Below are positions 34,471 through 42,679 of a stretch of 64,000 bases of DNA, in pieces. Positions within the stretch are counted from its first letter, which is position 1. Every line of letters starts with the position of its first letter. The DNA is from Streptomyces sp. CoH27 (lineage in GTDB: Bacteria > Actinomycetota > Actinomycetes > Streptomycetales > Streptomycetaceae), in the NCBI RefSeq assembly GCF_020181035.1, contig NZ_JAIQYY010000023.1, positions 80,603 to 144,602 on the forward strand, given 5' to 3'. The notes under the pieces were generated by a model. The model saw only the letters and a program-made list of their open reading frames with translations, did not search any database and was not told the origin of the DNA. The translations under genes and the position numbers were made by a program.

Positions 34471-35358
34471 ATGACCACCCTGACCGATCTGTACCCCAGC
34501 CGCGGCGCCACCGAGGTGAGCGTCCCCCGCCAGGACCCGGTCGTCTGGGGCTCCCCGGACACGCCCGGCCCGATCCCGACCGCCGACCTTCAGTCGTACG
34601 AGCGGGACGGCTTCCTCGCGATCGACCAGCTGATCACCCCCGACGAGGTCGAGGTCTACCGGCAGGAGCTGGACCGGCTGGTCGCCGACCCGGCCGTCCG
34701 GGCCGACGAGCGCTCCATCGTGGAGCCGGCGTCGCAGGAGATCCGCTCGGTCTTCGAAGTGCACCGGATCAGCCAGGTGTTCGCGAACCTGGTGCGGGAT
34801 CCGCGCGTGGTCGGCCGGGCCCGGCAGATCCTCGGCTCGGACGTGTACGTCCATCAGTCCCGGATCAACGTCAAGCCCGGTTTCGGCGCGAGCGGCTTCT
34901 ACTGGCACTCGGACTTCGAGACCTGGCACGCCGAGGACGGCCTGCCGAACATGCGCACGGTGTCCGTCTCGATCGCGCTGACCGAGAACTACGACACCAA
35001 CGGCGGCCTGATGATCATGCCGGGTTCGCACCGCACGTTCCTGGGCTGCGCCGGCGCCACGCCCAAGGACAACTACAAGAAGTCCCTCCAGATGCAGGAC
35101 GCGGGCACGCCGTCCGACGAGGCGCTGACCAAGATGGCGAGCGACCACGGCATCAAGCTCTTCACCGGCAGGGCCGGCTCGGCGACCTGGTTCGACTGCA
35201 ACTGCATGCACGGCAGCGGGGACAACATCACCCCGTTCCCGCGCAGCAACGTCTTCATCGTGTTCAACAGCGTGGAGAACACGGCCGTCGAGCCGTTCGC
35301 GGCACCGGTGCGCAGGCCCGAGTTCATCGGGGCGAGGGACTTCACAACCGTCCGGTGA
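34471..35358 (+). CDS. ectD: Ectoine 5-hydroxylase
   Basis: Non-haem Fe(II)/2-oxoglutarate dioxygenase (295 aa) producing 5-hydroxyectoine. The first two iron ligands are His146 and Asp148 (FYWHSDFETWH) and the third is His247 (CNCMHGSGDN). ATG 34471 has gaggagg upstream and follows ectC by 5 bp; the frame is open earlier. A 20-bp piece of its 3' end is duplicated 84 bp downstream. Confidence 0.97.
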   Translation: MTTLTDLYPSRGATEVSVPRQDPVVWGSPDTPGPIPTADLQSYERDGFLAIDQLITPDEVEVYRQELDRLVADPAVRADERSIVEPASQEIRSVFEVHRISQVFANLVRDPRVVGRARQILGSDVYVHQSRINVKPGFGASGFYWHSDFETWHAEDGLPNMRTVSVSIALTENYDTNGGLMIMPGSHRTFLGCAGATPKDNYKKSLQMQDAGTPSDEALTKMASDHGIKLFTGRAGSATWFDCNCMHGSGDNITPFPRSNVFIVFNSVENTAVEPFAAPVRRPEFIGARDFTTVR

Positions 35359-35410
35359 CCGCACGCCACCCACCGGCCCGCCCGCCGCGCAGCGGCAAAC
35401 GGACACAGCA

Positions 35411-35442
35411 TCGGGGCGAGGGACTTCACGCCGGTGAGCTGA
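35411..35442 (+). repeat. Duplicated 3' tail of ectD
   Basis: The bases atcggggcgagggacttcac of ectD (35327-35346, encoding IGARDFT) recur exactly at 35411-35430, outside the gene, followed in the same frame by a few codons and tga. This looks like the fossil of a partial duplication or of an ectD paralogue. Confidence 0.7.
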
Positions 35443-35456
35443 GAGCCCCGTGAACC

Positions 35457-35499
35457 CCGGGCCGGGGTCTCCTGTGTGGGACGGGAGGCCCCGGCCCGG
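35457..35499. terminator. Bidirectional terminator hairpin between ectD and a class V PLP enzyme gene
   Basis: Arms ccgggccggggtctcc (35457-35472) and ggaggccccggcccgg (35484-35499) pair at 15 of 16 positions across an 11-nt loop. They lie between two convergent genes. There is no long T-tract, as usual in Streptomyces. Confidence 0.75.
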
Positions 35500-35507
35500 T
35501 CGTGTCG

Positions 35508-36560
35508 TCAGCCGGCGAGGACGTTCAGCAGCCGGTCGACGTCCGCGGGCGTGTTGTAGAGGTGGAACGAGGCCCGCAGGTTGCCGGCCCGGTTGGAGAC
35601 CTCGATGCCCGCGCGGCTCAACTCGCCCTGCCGCTCGCCCAGTCCGGGCACCGAGACGATCGCCGAGCCGGGCGCGGGCAGCGCCTCGTGGCCGAGCGTG
35701 GCGAGACCGGCCCGGAAGCGGTCGGCGAGGTCGAGGTCATGGGCGTGTACGGCGTCGACGCCGAGTTCCTCGATGAGGTCGAGGGAGTGGCGCAGCCCGG
35801 CGTAGGTGAACAGGCTGGGGCTGACGTCGAACCGCCTTGCCGAGTGGGCGAGTTCGGCCACCGGGCCGTAACAGCTGTCCCACGGCTTCTCGGCGGCGAC
35901 CCAGCCCGCGAGCAGCGGGGTCAGCTCCCCGAAGTCCTCGGGGACGACGAGGAACGCGGCACCGTGCGGGCCGAGCAGCCACTTGAAGGTCGTGGAGACG
36001 GTGAAGTCGTAGGCGCCGGCGTCCATGGGGAGCCACCCGGCCGCCTGGGAGAAGTCGACGTAGGTACGGGCGCCGTGAGCGCGGGCGGCCTCGCGCAGGG
36101 CCGGCAGGTCGGCGATCCGGCCGTCGGCGGACTGGGCGGCGCTGACCGCGACGAGCGCGGTGCCGGAGCGCACGGACTCGGCGAGCCGCTCCAGCGGTAC
36201 GGCACGGACCTTGAGGTCACCCCTGGTGTGGAAGGGGTTGATCACGGAGGTGAAGTCGTCCTCGGCGGTGAGGACTTCGGCGCCGGAAGGAAGGGCGGCG
36301 GCGACCAGTCCGGTCTGGGAGGCGACAGATGCGCCCGCCGCCACCCGGGTGACCGGGACTCCGGCCAGCCGGGCGAAGGACGCGCGGGCGGTCTCGACGT
36401 CCTCGAACAGGGGGTCCAGGGCACGGCCCTCGGCCCGGATGGCGACGGCCTCGTGCAGGGCGGCTACGGTACGGGCGGGCAGCAGGCCGCTGCTCGCGGT
36501 GTTGAGATAGGTGTTCTTCGGGCTGAACTCGGCGCGGACGAGGCTCTCGAAGGTCTCCAT
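35508..36560 (-). CDS. Class V PLP-dependent aminotransferase/cysteine desulfurase-like enzyme
   Basis: Fold-type I PLP enzyme (350 aa) near the kynureninase/NifS branch. It has YLNTASSGLLPARTV at the N-terminus, TYVDFSQAAGWLPMD and the PLP lysine in STTFKWLLGPHG. The active-site Cys loop of true cysteine desulfurases is not obvious. ATG 36560 is chosen over ATG 36596 because of gggg upstream and the family N-terminus. The reaction is unknown. A 95-bp AT-rich gap with a ttgcgaatttttgcg motif (about 36596-36612) separates it from the next gene on the same strand. Confidence 0.82.
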   Translation of the reverse strand: METFESLVRAEFSPKNTYLNTASSGLLPARTVAALHEAVAIRAEGRALDPLFEDVETARASFARLAGVPVTRVAAGASVASQTGLVAAALPSGAEVLTAEDDFTSVINPFHTRGDLKVRAVPLERLAESVRSGTALVAVSAAQSADGRIADLPALREAARAHGARTYVDFSQAAGWLPMDAGAYDFTVSTTFKWLLGPHGAAFLVVPEDFGELTPLLAGWVAAEKPWDSCYGPVAELAHSARRFDVSPSLFTYAGLRHSLDLIEELGVDAVHAHDLDLADRFRAGLATLGHEALPAPGSAIVSVPGLGERQGELSRAGIEVSNRAGNLRASFHLYNTPADVDRLLNVLAG

Positions 36561-36655
36561 GCCCCCACTGTGCGGGGCATGGCATCTCTCGTCCATTGCG
36601 AATTTTTGCGTGGATCCGCTTAGGAGCCCTTATACATCCGCGCCGACCTGCGGTT

Positions 36656-37375
36656 TCAGCCCTGCTGCGGCACCGCGCACCCGTCCGGGCCACAGGCTTC
36701 GGCGTCACCCTGGTCGACCAGCTTCAGCGGCGAGCGCTCGCCCCAGGCCTGGCTGAGGGCCTGGGTGAAGACCTCGGCGGGCTGGGCGCCGGAGACGCCG
36801 TACGTCCGGTCGAGCACGAAGAACGGCACTCCGTTCGCGCCGAGCTGCGCGGCCTCGCGCTCGTCGGCGCGGACGTCGTCGGCGTAGCGGGACGGGTCGG
36901 CGAGCACGGCACGCACGGCCTCCGCGTCCAGCCCGGCCTCCACGGCCAGCTCGACGAGCCGCTCGTCGCCCTCGGTGAACAGGGACCGCTCCTCGGCGAA
37001 GTTCGCCCGGTACAGGATCTGGATCAGCTCGTCCTGCCGGCCCTGCTCCTTGGCGAAGTGCAGCAGGCGGTGCATGTCGAAGGTGTTGCCGTGGTCGCGG
37101 CCGCGGGTGCGGTAGTCCAGGCCCTCGGCGGCGGCCTGGGCGCCCAGATTGTCCTCGCCGGCCTCGGCCTGGGCCTCGCTCATGCCGTACTTCCGGGTGA
37201 GCATGGTGATCACCGGCTGGACATCGCCCTTGGCGCGGCCCGGGTCCAGCTCGAAGGACCGGTGCACCACCTCGACCTCGTCGCGGTGCGGGAAGGCAGC
37301 GAGCGCCTTCTCGAAGCGGGCCTTGCCCACGTAGCACCAGGGGCAGGCGATGTCGCTCCAGATCTCGACGCGCAT
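36656..37375 (-). CDS. DsbA/FrnE-family thiol oxidoreductase
   Basis: Thioredoxin-fold protein (239 aa) of the 2-hydroxychromene-2-carboxylate isomerase/FrnE branch. It has the CPWC active site at residues 11-14, HRSFELDPG and GVPFFVLDRTYGVSGAQP near the cis-Pro region. A C-terminal tail ends in CGPDGCAVPQQG, adding a second Cys pair. It is probably cytoplasmic, as no signal peptide is visible. ATG 37375 is chosen because the motif begins ten residues later. It may act in disulfide chemistry or isomerisation. Confidence 0.87.
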   Translation of the reverse strand: MRVEIWSDIACPWCYVGKARFEKALAAFPHRDEVEVVHRSFELDPGRAKGDVQPVITMLTRKYGMSEAQAEAGEDNLGAQAAAEGLDYRTRGRDHGNTFDMHRLLHFAKEQGRQDELIQILYRANFAEERSLFTEGDERLVELAVEAGLDAEAVRAVLADPSRYADDVRADEREAAQLGANGVPFFVLDRTYGVSGAQPAEVFTQALSQAWGERSPLKLVDQGDAEACGPDGCAVPQQG

Positions 37376-37451
37376 TCTTCGGCTCTCTTCGGGTCGTACG
37401 GGCACGGAGGCTCTCTCCGCCACCGGTACGTGAACGTTCAAACAGCGCGGT

Positions 37452-37958
37452 TCATTCCCCGGGCCGTACGGCGTACCGCAGGAACAGATGGTGATCACCC
37501 GCGGCCGGTGGGTTCTCCGGGTCCGGGATCCAGCCCTGGCGGGCGTAGAAGGCCTGGGCGCGCCGGTTGTCCACGTGCACGTCGAGAACGGCGGTCCGTC
37601 GGCCGTCGGCCCGCCACTGCTCCACGCAGGCGGCGTGGAGGGCCGTACCGATGCCGGAGCGCCAGTGGTCGGGGGCGACATGGAACTGGAAGAGCTTGAC
37701 CGTGTCGGCCGGGCCGTTGTCCGGGGTCCGGAAGGAGGCGATGCCGGTGATCACGCCCTCTGCCACCACGCACAGCACCTGCCCGTCGGGCCGCTCGACG
37801 GCGCCGCGCCAGGTGGCGGTCCAGTCGATGCCGTCGTCCGGGAGGCCGTCCGGGTAGTACGTCGAGCGCGCCCTGTGGTGCAGCGCGGCGATGGTCTCGG
37901 CCTCGGCGGGCAGGGCGGTGCGGATCACGCGGCTGCCCCTCACACGGTCGTTGATCAT
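37452..37958 (-). CDS. GNAT family N-acetyltransferase
   Basis: A 168-aa GNAT acetyltransferase. It has a beta-bulge region VAPDHWRSGIGTALHAACVEQW (acetyl-CoA pyrophosphate loop SGIGTAL) and the C-terminal VDNRRAQAFYARQGWIPD motif common to the superfamily. The start at ATG 37958 gives a compact domain; an upstream frame extends to 38063. The substrate is unknown. Confidence 0.85.
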   Translation of the reverse strand: MINDRVRGSRVIRTALPAEAETIAALHHRARSTYYPDGLPDDGIDWTATWRGAVERPDGQVLCVVAEGVITGIASFRTPDNGPADTVKLFQFHVAPDHWRSGIGTALHAACVEQWRADGRRTAVLDVHVDNRRAQAFYARQGWIPDPENPPAAGDHHLFLRYAVRPGE

Positions 37959-37993
37959 GCCACCGAGGACGCGACCGCTCCCGTACCGGTTCC

Positions 37994-38602
37994 TCAGCTC
38001 CCGTCTCGCAGGTCCTGCGGCCAGCTCTGCCGGAACTCGATGTGGTCGTACGTCACCACGCATCCCTCCCCCATCGGCGACTGGGTCATGAAGCCGACCA
38101 GCGCGTCACCGGTCTCCTTCTCGTCGCCCAGCGTGAACAGCCGGACGAAGGTCCATCGCTCGCCGTCCCGGGAGGCGTGGAAGGCGAGGGCCCGCCCGGT
38201 CCGGCTGACCCGCAGCCACACCGAACTCCCCTCCACCGTGAAGGAGTTGGCGTCGTCGGAGTGTCCCCGGGTGACCACCGTGCAGACGGTGGGCACGTCC
38301 GGGGAGTACTCCAGGCACAGCTTGGCCCAGGCCCGCTCGCCGACGTGCACGTACAGCACGCCGGCGTCGAAGGCCGCCCGGAACCCCACGGTCACCCGGG
38401 CGATCAGCTGAAAGTCCCCCTCGGGCGCCCCCAGCAGCCGCGGCGCGTCGGAGGCGGGATCGAGCGCCTCACCGGTAGGCGTGACAAACCGGTCCTGCCG
38501 GGCCCCGGCCCATCCGGTCAGCACACCGCCCTCGTAGGACCAGTGGCCTTCGGGTCCGTATGTACGCAGGGGGAAGGGGAGTTCGGGAAGTTCCACGTCC
38601 AT
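37994..38602 (-). CDS. DUF1349 concanavalin-like protein
   Basis: A 202-aa beta-sandwich protein of the DUF1349 group (concanavalin A-like fold, found in sugar-related proteins). Its features are DFQLIARVTVGFRAAFDAGVLYVHVGERAWAK-type strands and DANSFTVEGSSVWLRVSRTG, with ERWTFVRLFTLGDEKETGDALVGF at the C-terminus. It lacks a signal peptide. The same fold is seen in the C-terminal domain of many GH43 enzymes. No enzymatic role can be read from it. Confidence 0.8.
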   Translation of the reverse strand: MDVELPELPFPLRTYGPEGHWSYEGGVLTGWAGARQDRFVTPTGEALDPASDAPRLLGAPEGDFQLIARVTVGFRAAFDAGVLYVHVGERAWAKLCLEYSPDVPTVCTVVTRGHSDDANSFTVEGSSVWLRVSRTGRALAFHASRDGERWTFVRLFTLGDEKETGDALVGFMTQSPMGEGCVVTYDHIEFRQSWPQDLRDGS

Positions 38603-38647
38603 CGGCCCATCATCGCAGGGGTGCTGAAACTGCCTGAGGGGGCGGCG

Positions 38648-40177
38648 TCACCGCTCCAGAACCCCGTTGAACCTCCGGGGGAGACCCAGCGGGTTCTCGT
38701 CCTTCAACTCGGCAGGCAAGAGGGCGGTGGGCGCGTTCTGGTAGGCCACCGGCCGCAGCCACCGCTCGATGGCCGTACCGCCCACGGACGTGGACGTGGA
38801 CGTCGTGGCCGGGTACGGCCCGCCGTGGTGCTGGGCCGCGGCCACGGCGACACCCGTCGGCCACGCGTTCACCACGACACGCCCCGCCAGCGGCGTGAGC
38901 TCGGCGAGCAGCTCCGGCCCCCGCCCCTGCCCGGCGGCCTCCTCGGCGGACACCTGGACGGTCGCCGTCAGGTTGCCCGGCAGCCGCGAGAGCACGGCCT
39001 TCGCCTCGGCCTCGTCGGCATAGCGGGCCACGACCGTGACCGGCCCGAAGCACTCCTCCAGCAGCAGGTCGTACGCCCCCTCCTCGGCCAGCTTCTCCGC
39101 CGGCACCGTGAGGACCCCCGCGCTGACCGTGTGCTCGCCGCCCGCGCCCGGTGTGACGGGCGAGTCGACGTCCGCCAGGGCGGCCCGCTCCTGGACCCCG
39201 GCGACGAAGTTGTCGCGCATGCGGTGGTCGAGCAGGACCCCCGCCTCGGTGTCGCTGACGGCGTCGGCGAGGGACTTCACCAGCCGGTCGCCGCCCGCGC
39301 CGGACGGCACGAGCACCAGGCCGGGCTTCACACAGAACTGCCCCACGCCGAGCGTCATGGACCCGGCGAGCCCCGAGCCGATCGCCTCCGCGCGCTCGGC
39401 GACGGCCGCCTCCGTCACCAGGACCGGGTTCAGCGAGCCGAGTTCGCCGTGGAACGGGATCGGCACCGGACGCGCGGCGGCGGCGTCGAAGAGCGCGCGG
39501 CCGCCCCGGACCGACCCGGTGAAGCCCGCGGCGGTGACCAGCGGGTGCCGGATCAGCTCGATGCCCGCCTCGAAGCCGTGCACGAGGCCGACGACGCCCT
39601 CGGGGATGCCGTGCTCGGCGGCGGCCCGGCGCAGCACCTTGGCGACCAGCTCGGACAGGGCCGGGTGGTCGGGGTGGGCCTTGACGACGACCGGGCAGCC
39701 CGCGGCGAGCGCGCTCGCGGTGTCGCCGCCGGCGACGGAGAAGGCGAAGGGGAAGTTGGAGGCGGAGTAGACGGCGACGACGCCGAGCGGGACCTTGTAG
39801 CGGCGCAGGTCCGGGATGGGCGGGGTCGCGGTGTCGTCGGGGTGGTTGATGACGACGTCGAGGAAGGCGCCCTCGTCGACGATGTCGGCGAAGGCCCGCA
39901 ACTGATAGCCGGTGCGGGCGAGTTCCCCGGTCAGCCGGACCGGGCCGAGGGCGGTCTCGGCGTCGGCGGTCTCGATCAGGCCGTCCTTGGCCGCTTCCAG
40001 GCCCGCGGCGGCGGAACGCAGGAACGCGGCGCGGACCGTGCGGTCGGCGAGGGCTCCGCGCGCGGCGTCCGCCGCGCGGACCGTGGCGTCCACCTCCTGC
40101 GCTGTGGCCTCCACCGCAACCTGCTCGCGCTGCTTCCCGGTGCGCGGGTCGACACTCCAGACTGGTGCTGCTGCCAC
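38648..40177 (-). CDS. Aldehyde dehydrogenase, 2-oxoglutarate semialdehyde (KGSA) type
   Basis: NAD(P)+-dependent aldehyde dehydrogenase (509 aa) resembling 2,5-dioxopentanoate/KGSA dehydrogenases. These perform the last step of oxidative pentose or sugar-acid catabolism. The catalytic Glu is in HGELGSLNP and the Cys in GVGQFCVKPG; SNFPFAFSVAGGDTASALAAGCPVV is typical of this branch. GTG 40177 is preceded by gaaggaaccc (40181-40190) and gives the usual length; the frame is open upstream to 40345. It is divergent from an IclR regulator. Substrate assignment is by family resemblance only. Confidence 0.85.
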   Translation of the reverse strand: MAAAPVWSVDPRTGKQREQVAVEATAQEVDATVRAADAARGALADRTVRAAFLRSAAAGLEAAKDGLIETADAETALGPVRLTGELARTGYQLRAFADIVDEGAFLDVVINHPDDTATPPIPDLRRYKVPLGVVAVYSASNFPFAFSVAGGDTASALAAGCPVVVKAHPDHPALSELVAKVLRRAAAEHGIPEGVVGLVHGFEAGIELIRHPLVTAAGFTGSVRGGRALFDAAAARPVPIPFHGELGSLNPVLVTEAAVAERAEAIGSGLAGSMTLGVGQFCVKPGLVLVPSGAGGDRLVKSLADAVSDTEAGVLLDHRMRDNFVAGVQERAALADVDSPVTPGAGGEHTVSAGVLTVPAEKLAEEGAYDLLLEECFGPVTVVARYADEAEAKAVLSRLPGNLTATVQVSAEEAAGQGRGPELLAELTPLAGRVVVNAWPTGVAVAAAQHHGGPYPATTSTSTSVGGTAIERWLRPVAYQNAPTALLPAELKDENPLGLPRRFNGVLER

Positions 40178-40229
40178 CGCGGGTTCCTTCCAAACGAGAC
40201 TGCGCTTAACTGGGTCACCCATCAGCCGC

Positions 40230-40245
40230 GTTCGATATACTGAAC
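40230..40245. promoter_or_regulatory. GTTC-N8-GAAC dyad, candidate IclR operator
   Basis: The 173-bp region between the divergent dehydrogenase (start 40177) and IclR gene (start 40351) contains GTTCgatatactGAAC, in AT-rich surroundings, 53 bp from the dehydrogenase start. IclR regulators bind short palindromes in such positions. The link to this regulator is inferred. Confidence 0.5.
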
Positions 40246-40350
40246 ACTGTCTCTGATGATGAATTCGCTGCTCGGAGACTATATATCTGGGTCCTGAATA
40301 TCCAGGGCCCTCGAACATCCGGGTCTCGTCGAACGAAGGGGTCAAGGGCG

Positions 40351-41124
40351 ATGACGGCAGGCGACGCAGGGGGCGGGGCGCAGGTCAAGTCCGCGGTACG
40401 GACCGTTGAGCTGCTTGAGTACTTCGCCGGCCGGCCTGGCATGCACTCCCTCGCGGCGGTCCAGGAGGCCGTGGGGTACCCCAAGTCCAGCCTGTACATG
40501 CTGCTGCGCACGCTCGTGGAGCTGGGCTGGGTGGAGACGGACGCGACGGGCACGCGGTACGGCATCGGGGTGCGGGCGCTGCTGGTCGGCACGTCGTACA
40601 TCGACGGTGACGAGGTGGTGGCCGCGGCCCGCCCGACGCTGGACCGGCTGTCGGACGACACCACGGAGACGATCCACCTGGCGCGCCTCGACGGCACGAA
40701 CGTCGTCTATCTGGCCACCCGCCAGTCCCAGCACTATCTGCGCCCCTTCACCCGGGTCGGCCGCCGGCTGCCCGCGCACTCCACCTCCCTCGGCAAGGCG
40801 ATCCTCGCCAGCTACACCGACGAGCAGGTCCGCAAGCTGCTCCCGGAGACCCTCCCGGCCCTCACCGAGCACACCATCACCGACCGCGAGAAGCTCATCG
40901 AGGAGCTGCACCAGGTGCGGGAGCAGGGCTTCGCGGTCGACCGCGAGGAGAACACGCTGGGCCTGCGCTGCTTCGGCGTGGCGATCCCGTACCGCACCCC
41001 CTCGCGGGACGCGATCAGCTGCTCGGTGCCGGTGGCCCGGCTCACTCCGGCCCACGAGCAGATGATCAAGGACGCGCTGTTCGACGCCCGCGACCGGCTG
41101 ACGCTGGCGACGCGCCGGCTCTGA
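40351..41124 (+). CDS. IclR-family transcriptional regulator
   Basis: A 257-aa regulator. The N-terminal winged helix-turn-helix (SLAAVQEAVGYPKSSLYMLLRTLVELGWVE) is at residues about 33-62. The effector-binding domain has PAHSTSLGKAILA and GFAVDREENTLGLRCFGVAI. It is divergent from the KGSA-type aldehyde dehydrogenase, and many IclR proteins control sugar-acid or aromatic catabolism. Confidence 0.92.
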   Translation: MTAGDAGGGAQVKSAVRTVELLEYFAGRPGMHSLAAVQEAVGYPKSSLYMLLRTLVELGWVETDATGTRYGIGVRALLVGTSYIDGDEVVAAARPTLDRLSDDTTETIHLARLDGTNVVYLATRQSQHYLRPFTRVGRRLPAHSTSLGKAILASYTDEQVRKLLPETLPALTEHTITDREKLIEELHQVREQGFAVDREENTLGLRCFGVAIPYRTPSRDAISCSVPVARLTPAHEQMIKDALFDARDRLTLATRRL

Positions 41125-41218
41125 CCGGACACCTCGGGGGCCGGTCTTTCTGAGCGTCCGATGAGAAAACGGGCGTACGGGAACGATCAGCCCCTTCCCG
41201 GTCGTCTTCCTGACCGGG

Positions 41219-42676
41219 ATGAACAAGACGATCAGGCGGGCGTCCGTCTTCTGTCTGCTGCTCGTGCTCGCTCTGCTGGTCAGGGCGACCTGGGTGCAGT
41301 TCTACGACGGCAAGGCCCTCGCGGACGACAACGACAACCGGCGGAATTCGATCGCGACGTACTCGCGGCCGCTCGGGAACATCATCGTGGCCGGGAACGC
41401 GATCACCGGCTCGACGCGAACGAAGGGCGGCGACCTCGCGTACAAGCGGACGTACACGGACGGCAGGCTCTACGCCGCGGTGACGGGCTATGCCTCGCAG
41501 GCCTACGCCCCCACCCAGCTGGAGGGCATCTACCAGGACCTGCTCAACGGCACGGACACCAGGCTCAAGACCGTCCTGGACACGCTCACCGGCGAGCGCG
41601 CCGACCCGGGCGATGTGCTCACCACGATCGACCCGGCGGTGCAGAAGGCGGCCTACGACGCCCTCGGCGACAAGAAGGGCGCGGCCGTCGCGATCGACCC
41701 GAAGACCGGCAGGATCCTCGCCGTGGTGTCGACGCCCTCGTACGACCCCTCGTCGCTCACCGATGCCAACACGGCCGGGGCCGCCTGGCAGCGGCTCACC
41801 GCGGACCAGGACAAGCCGCTGACCAACCGTGCGCTGCGCCAGCCGCTGCCGCCGGGGTCGACGTTCAAACTGGTCGTGGCGGCGGCCGCGCTGGAGGACG
41901 GGCTCTACAAGAACGTGGACGAGCACACCGACAGCCCCAACCCGTACACCCTGCCGGGCACGGTGCGTCCGCTGGCGAACGAGAACGCGTCGGCCCCGTG
42001 CGGGAACGCCTCGATCCGGGTGGCCCTGCAGTACTCCTGCAACAACGTCTTCGGCAAGATGGCCGTCGATCTCGGGCAGGACAAGGTGAAGGCCATGGCC
42101 GAGAAGTTCGGCTTCAACGACGACACGCTCGAAGTGCCGGTGCGGGCCTACGCCAGTGTGTACCCGTCCGGCATGGACAAGGCGCAGACGGGCCTGTCCG
42201 GCATCGGCCAGTTCGACGTCACCGCGACCCCGCTCCAGATGGCCATGGTGTCCGCGGCCATAGCCAACGGCGGCAAGCTGGTCTCGCCGCATATGGTGTC
42301 GCGGATCACCGACAGCGGCGGTGATGTGCTGCACGACTACGACACCGGCGCGAGCACGAAGCAGATCGTCAGCTCCTCCACCGCCGAGCAGCTCCAGTCG
42401 GCGATGGAGACGGTGGTGCGGGACGGCACCGGTACGAACGCGCAGATCGACGGCGTGACCGTCGGCGGCAAGACCGGCACCGCCCAGCACGGCGAGAACA
42501 ACAGCAAGACGCCGTACGCCTGGTTCACGTCGTTCGGAAAGTCCGACAGCACCGGCAAGGAGGTGGCCGTGGCGGTGCTGGTCGAGCAGTCGGACGCGGC
42601 GCGGTCGGAGGTCAGCGGCAACGGGCTGGCGGCGCCGGTGGCGAAGGCGATGATGCGGGCGGCCCTGAAGAGCTGA
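41219..42676 (+). CDS. Penicillin-binding protein (transpeptidase)
   Basis: Membrane-anchored DD-transpeptidase of 485 aa with an N-terminal helix and the three penicilloyl-serine transferase motifs: S-T-F-K (Ser214 to Lys217), S-C-N (Ser273) and K-T-G (Lys418). The N-terminal dimerisation domain is short, as in the PbpA/class B group. It crosslinks peptidoglycan. Streptomyces often encodes such a protein next to a SEDS protein; here the nearest SEDS gene is 13.6 kb away on the other strand. It ends 3 bp from the convergent permease gene. Confidence 0.93.
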   Translation: MNKTIRRASVFCLLLVLALLVRATWVQFYDGKALADDNDNRRNSIATYSRPLGNIIVAGNAITGSTRTKGGDLAYKRTYTDGRLYAAVTGYASQAYAPTQLEGIYQDLLNGTDTRLKTVLDTLTGERADPGDVLTTIDPAVQKAAYDALGDKKGAAVAIDPKTGRILAVVSTPSYDPSSLTDANTAGAAWQRLTADQDKPLTNRALRQPLPPGSTFKLVVAAAALEDGLYKNVDEHTDSPNPYTLPGTVRPLANENASAPCGNASIRVALQYSCNNVFGKMAVDLGQDKVKAMAEKFGFNDDTLEVPVRAYASVYPSGMDKAQTGLSGIGQFDVTATPLQMAMVSAAIANGGKLVSPHMVSRITDSGGDVLHDYDTGASTKQIVSSSTAEQLQSAMETVVRDGTGTNAQIDGVTVGGKTGTAQHGENNSKTPYAWFTSFGKSDSTGKEVAVAVLVEQSDAARSEVSGNGLAAPVAKAMMRAALKS

Positions 42677-42679
42677 GGC

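Noticed and set aside
36596..36620. ttgcgaatttttgcgtgg motif before the class V PLP gene
   Set aside because: It has two TTGCG halves but in direct orientation, so it does not match the TTGCG-N6-CGCAA palindrome.
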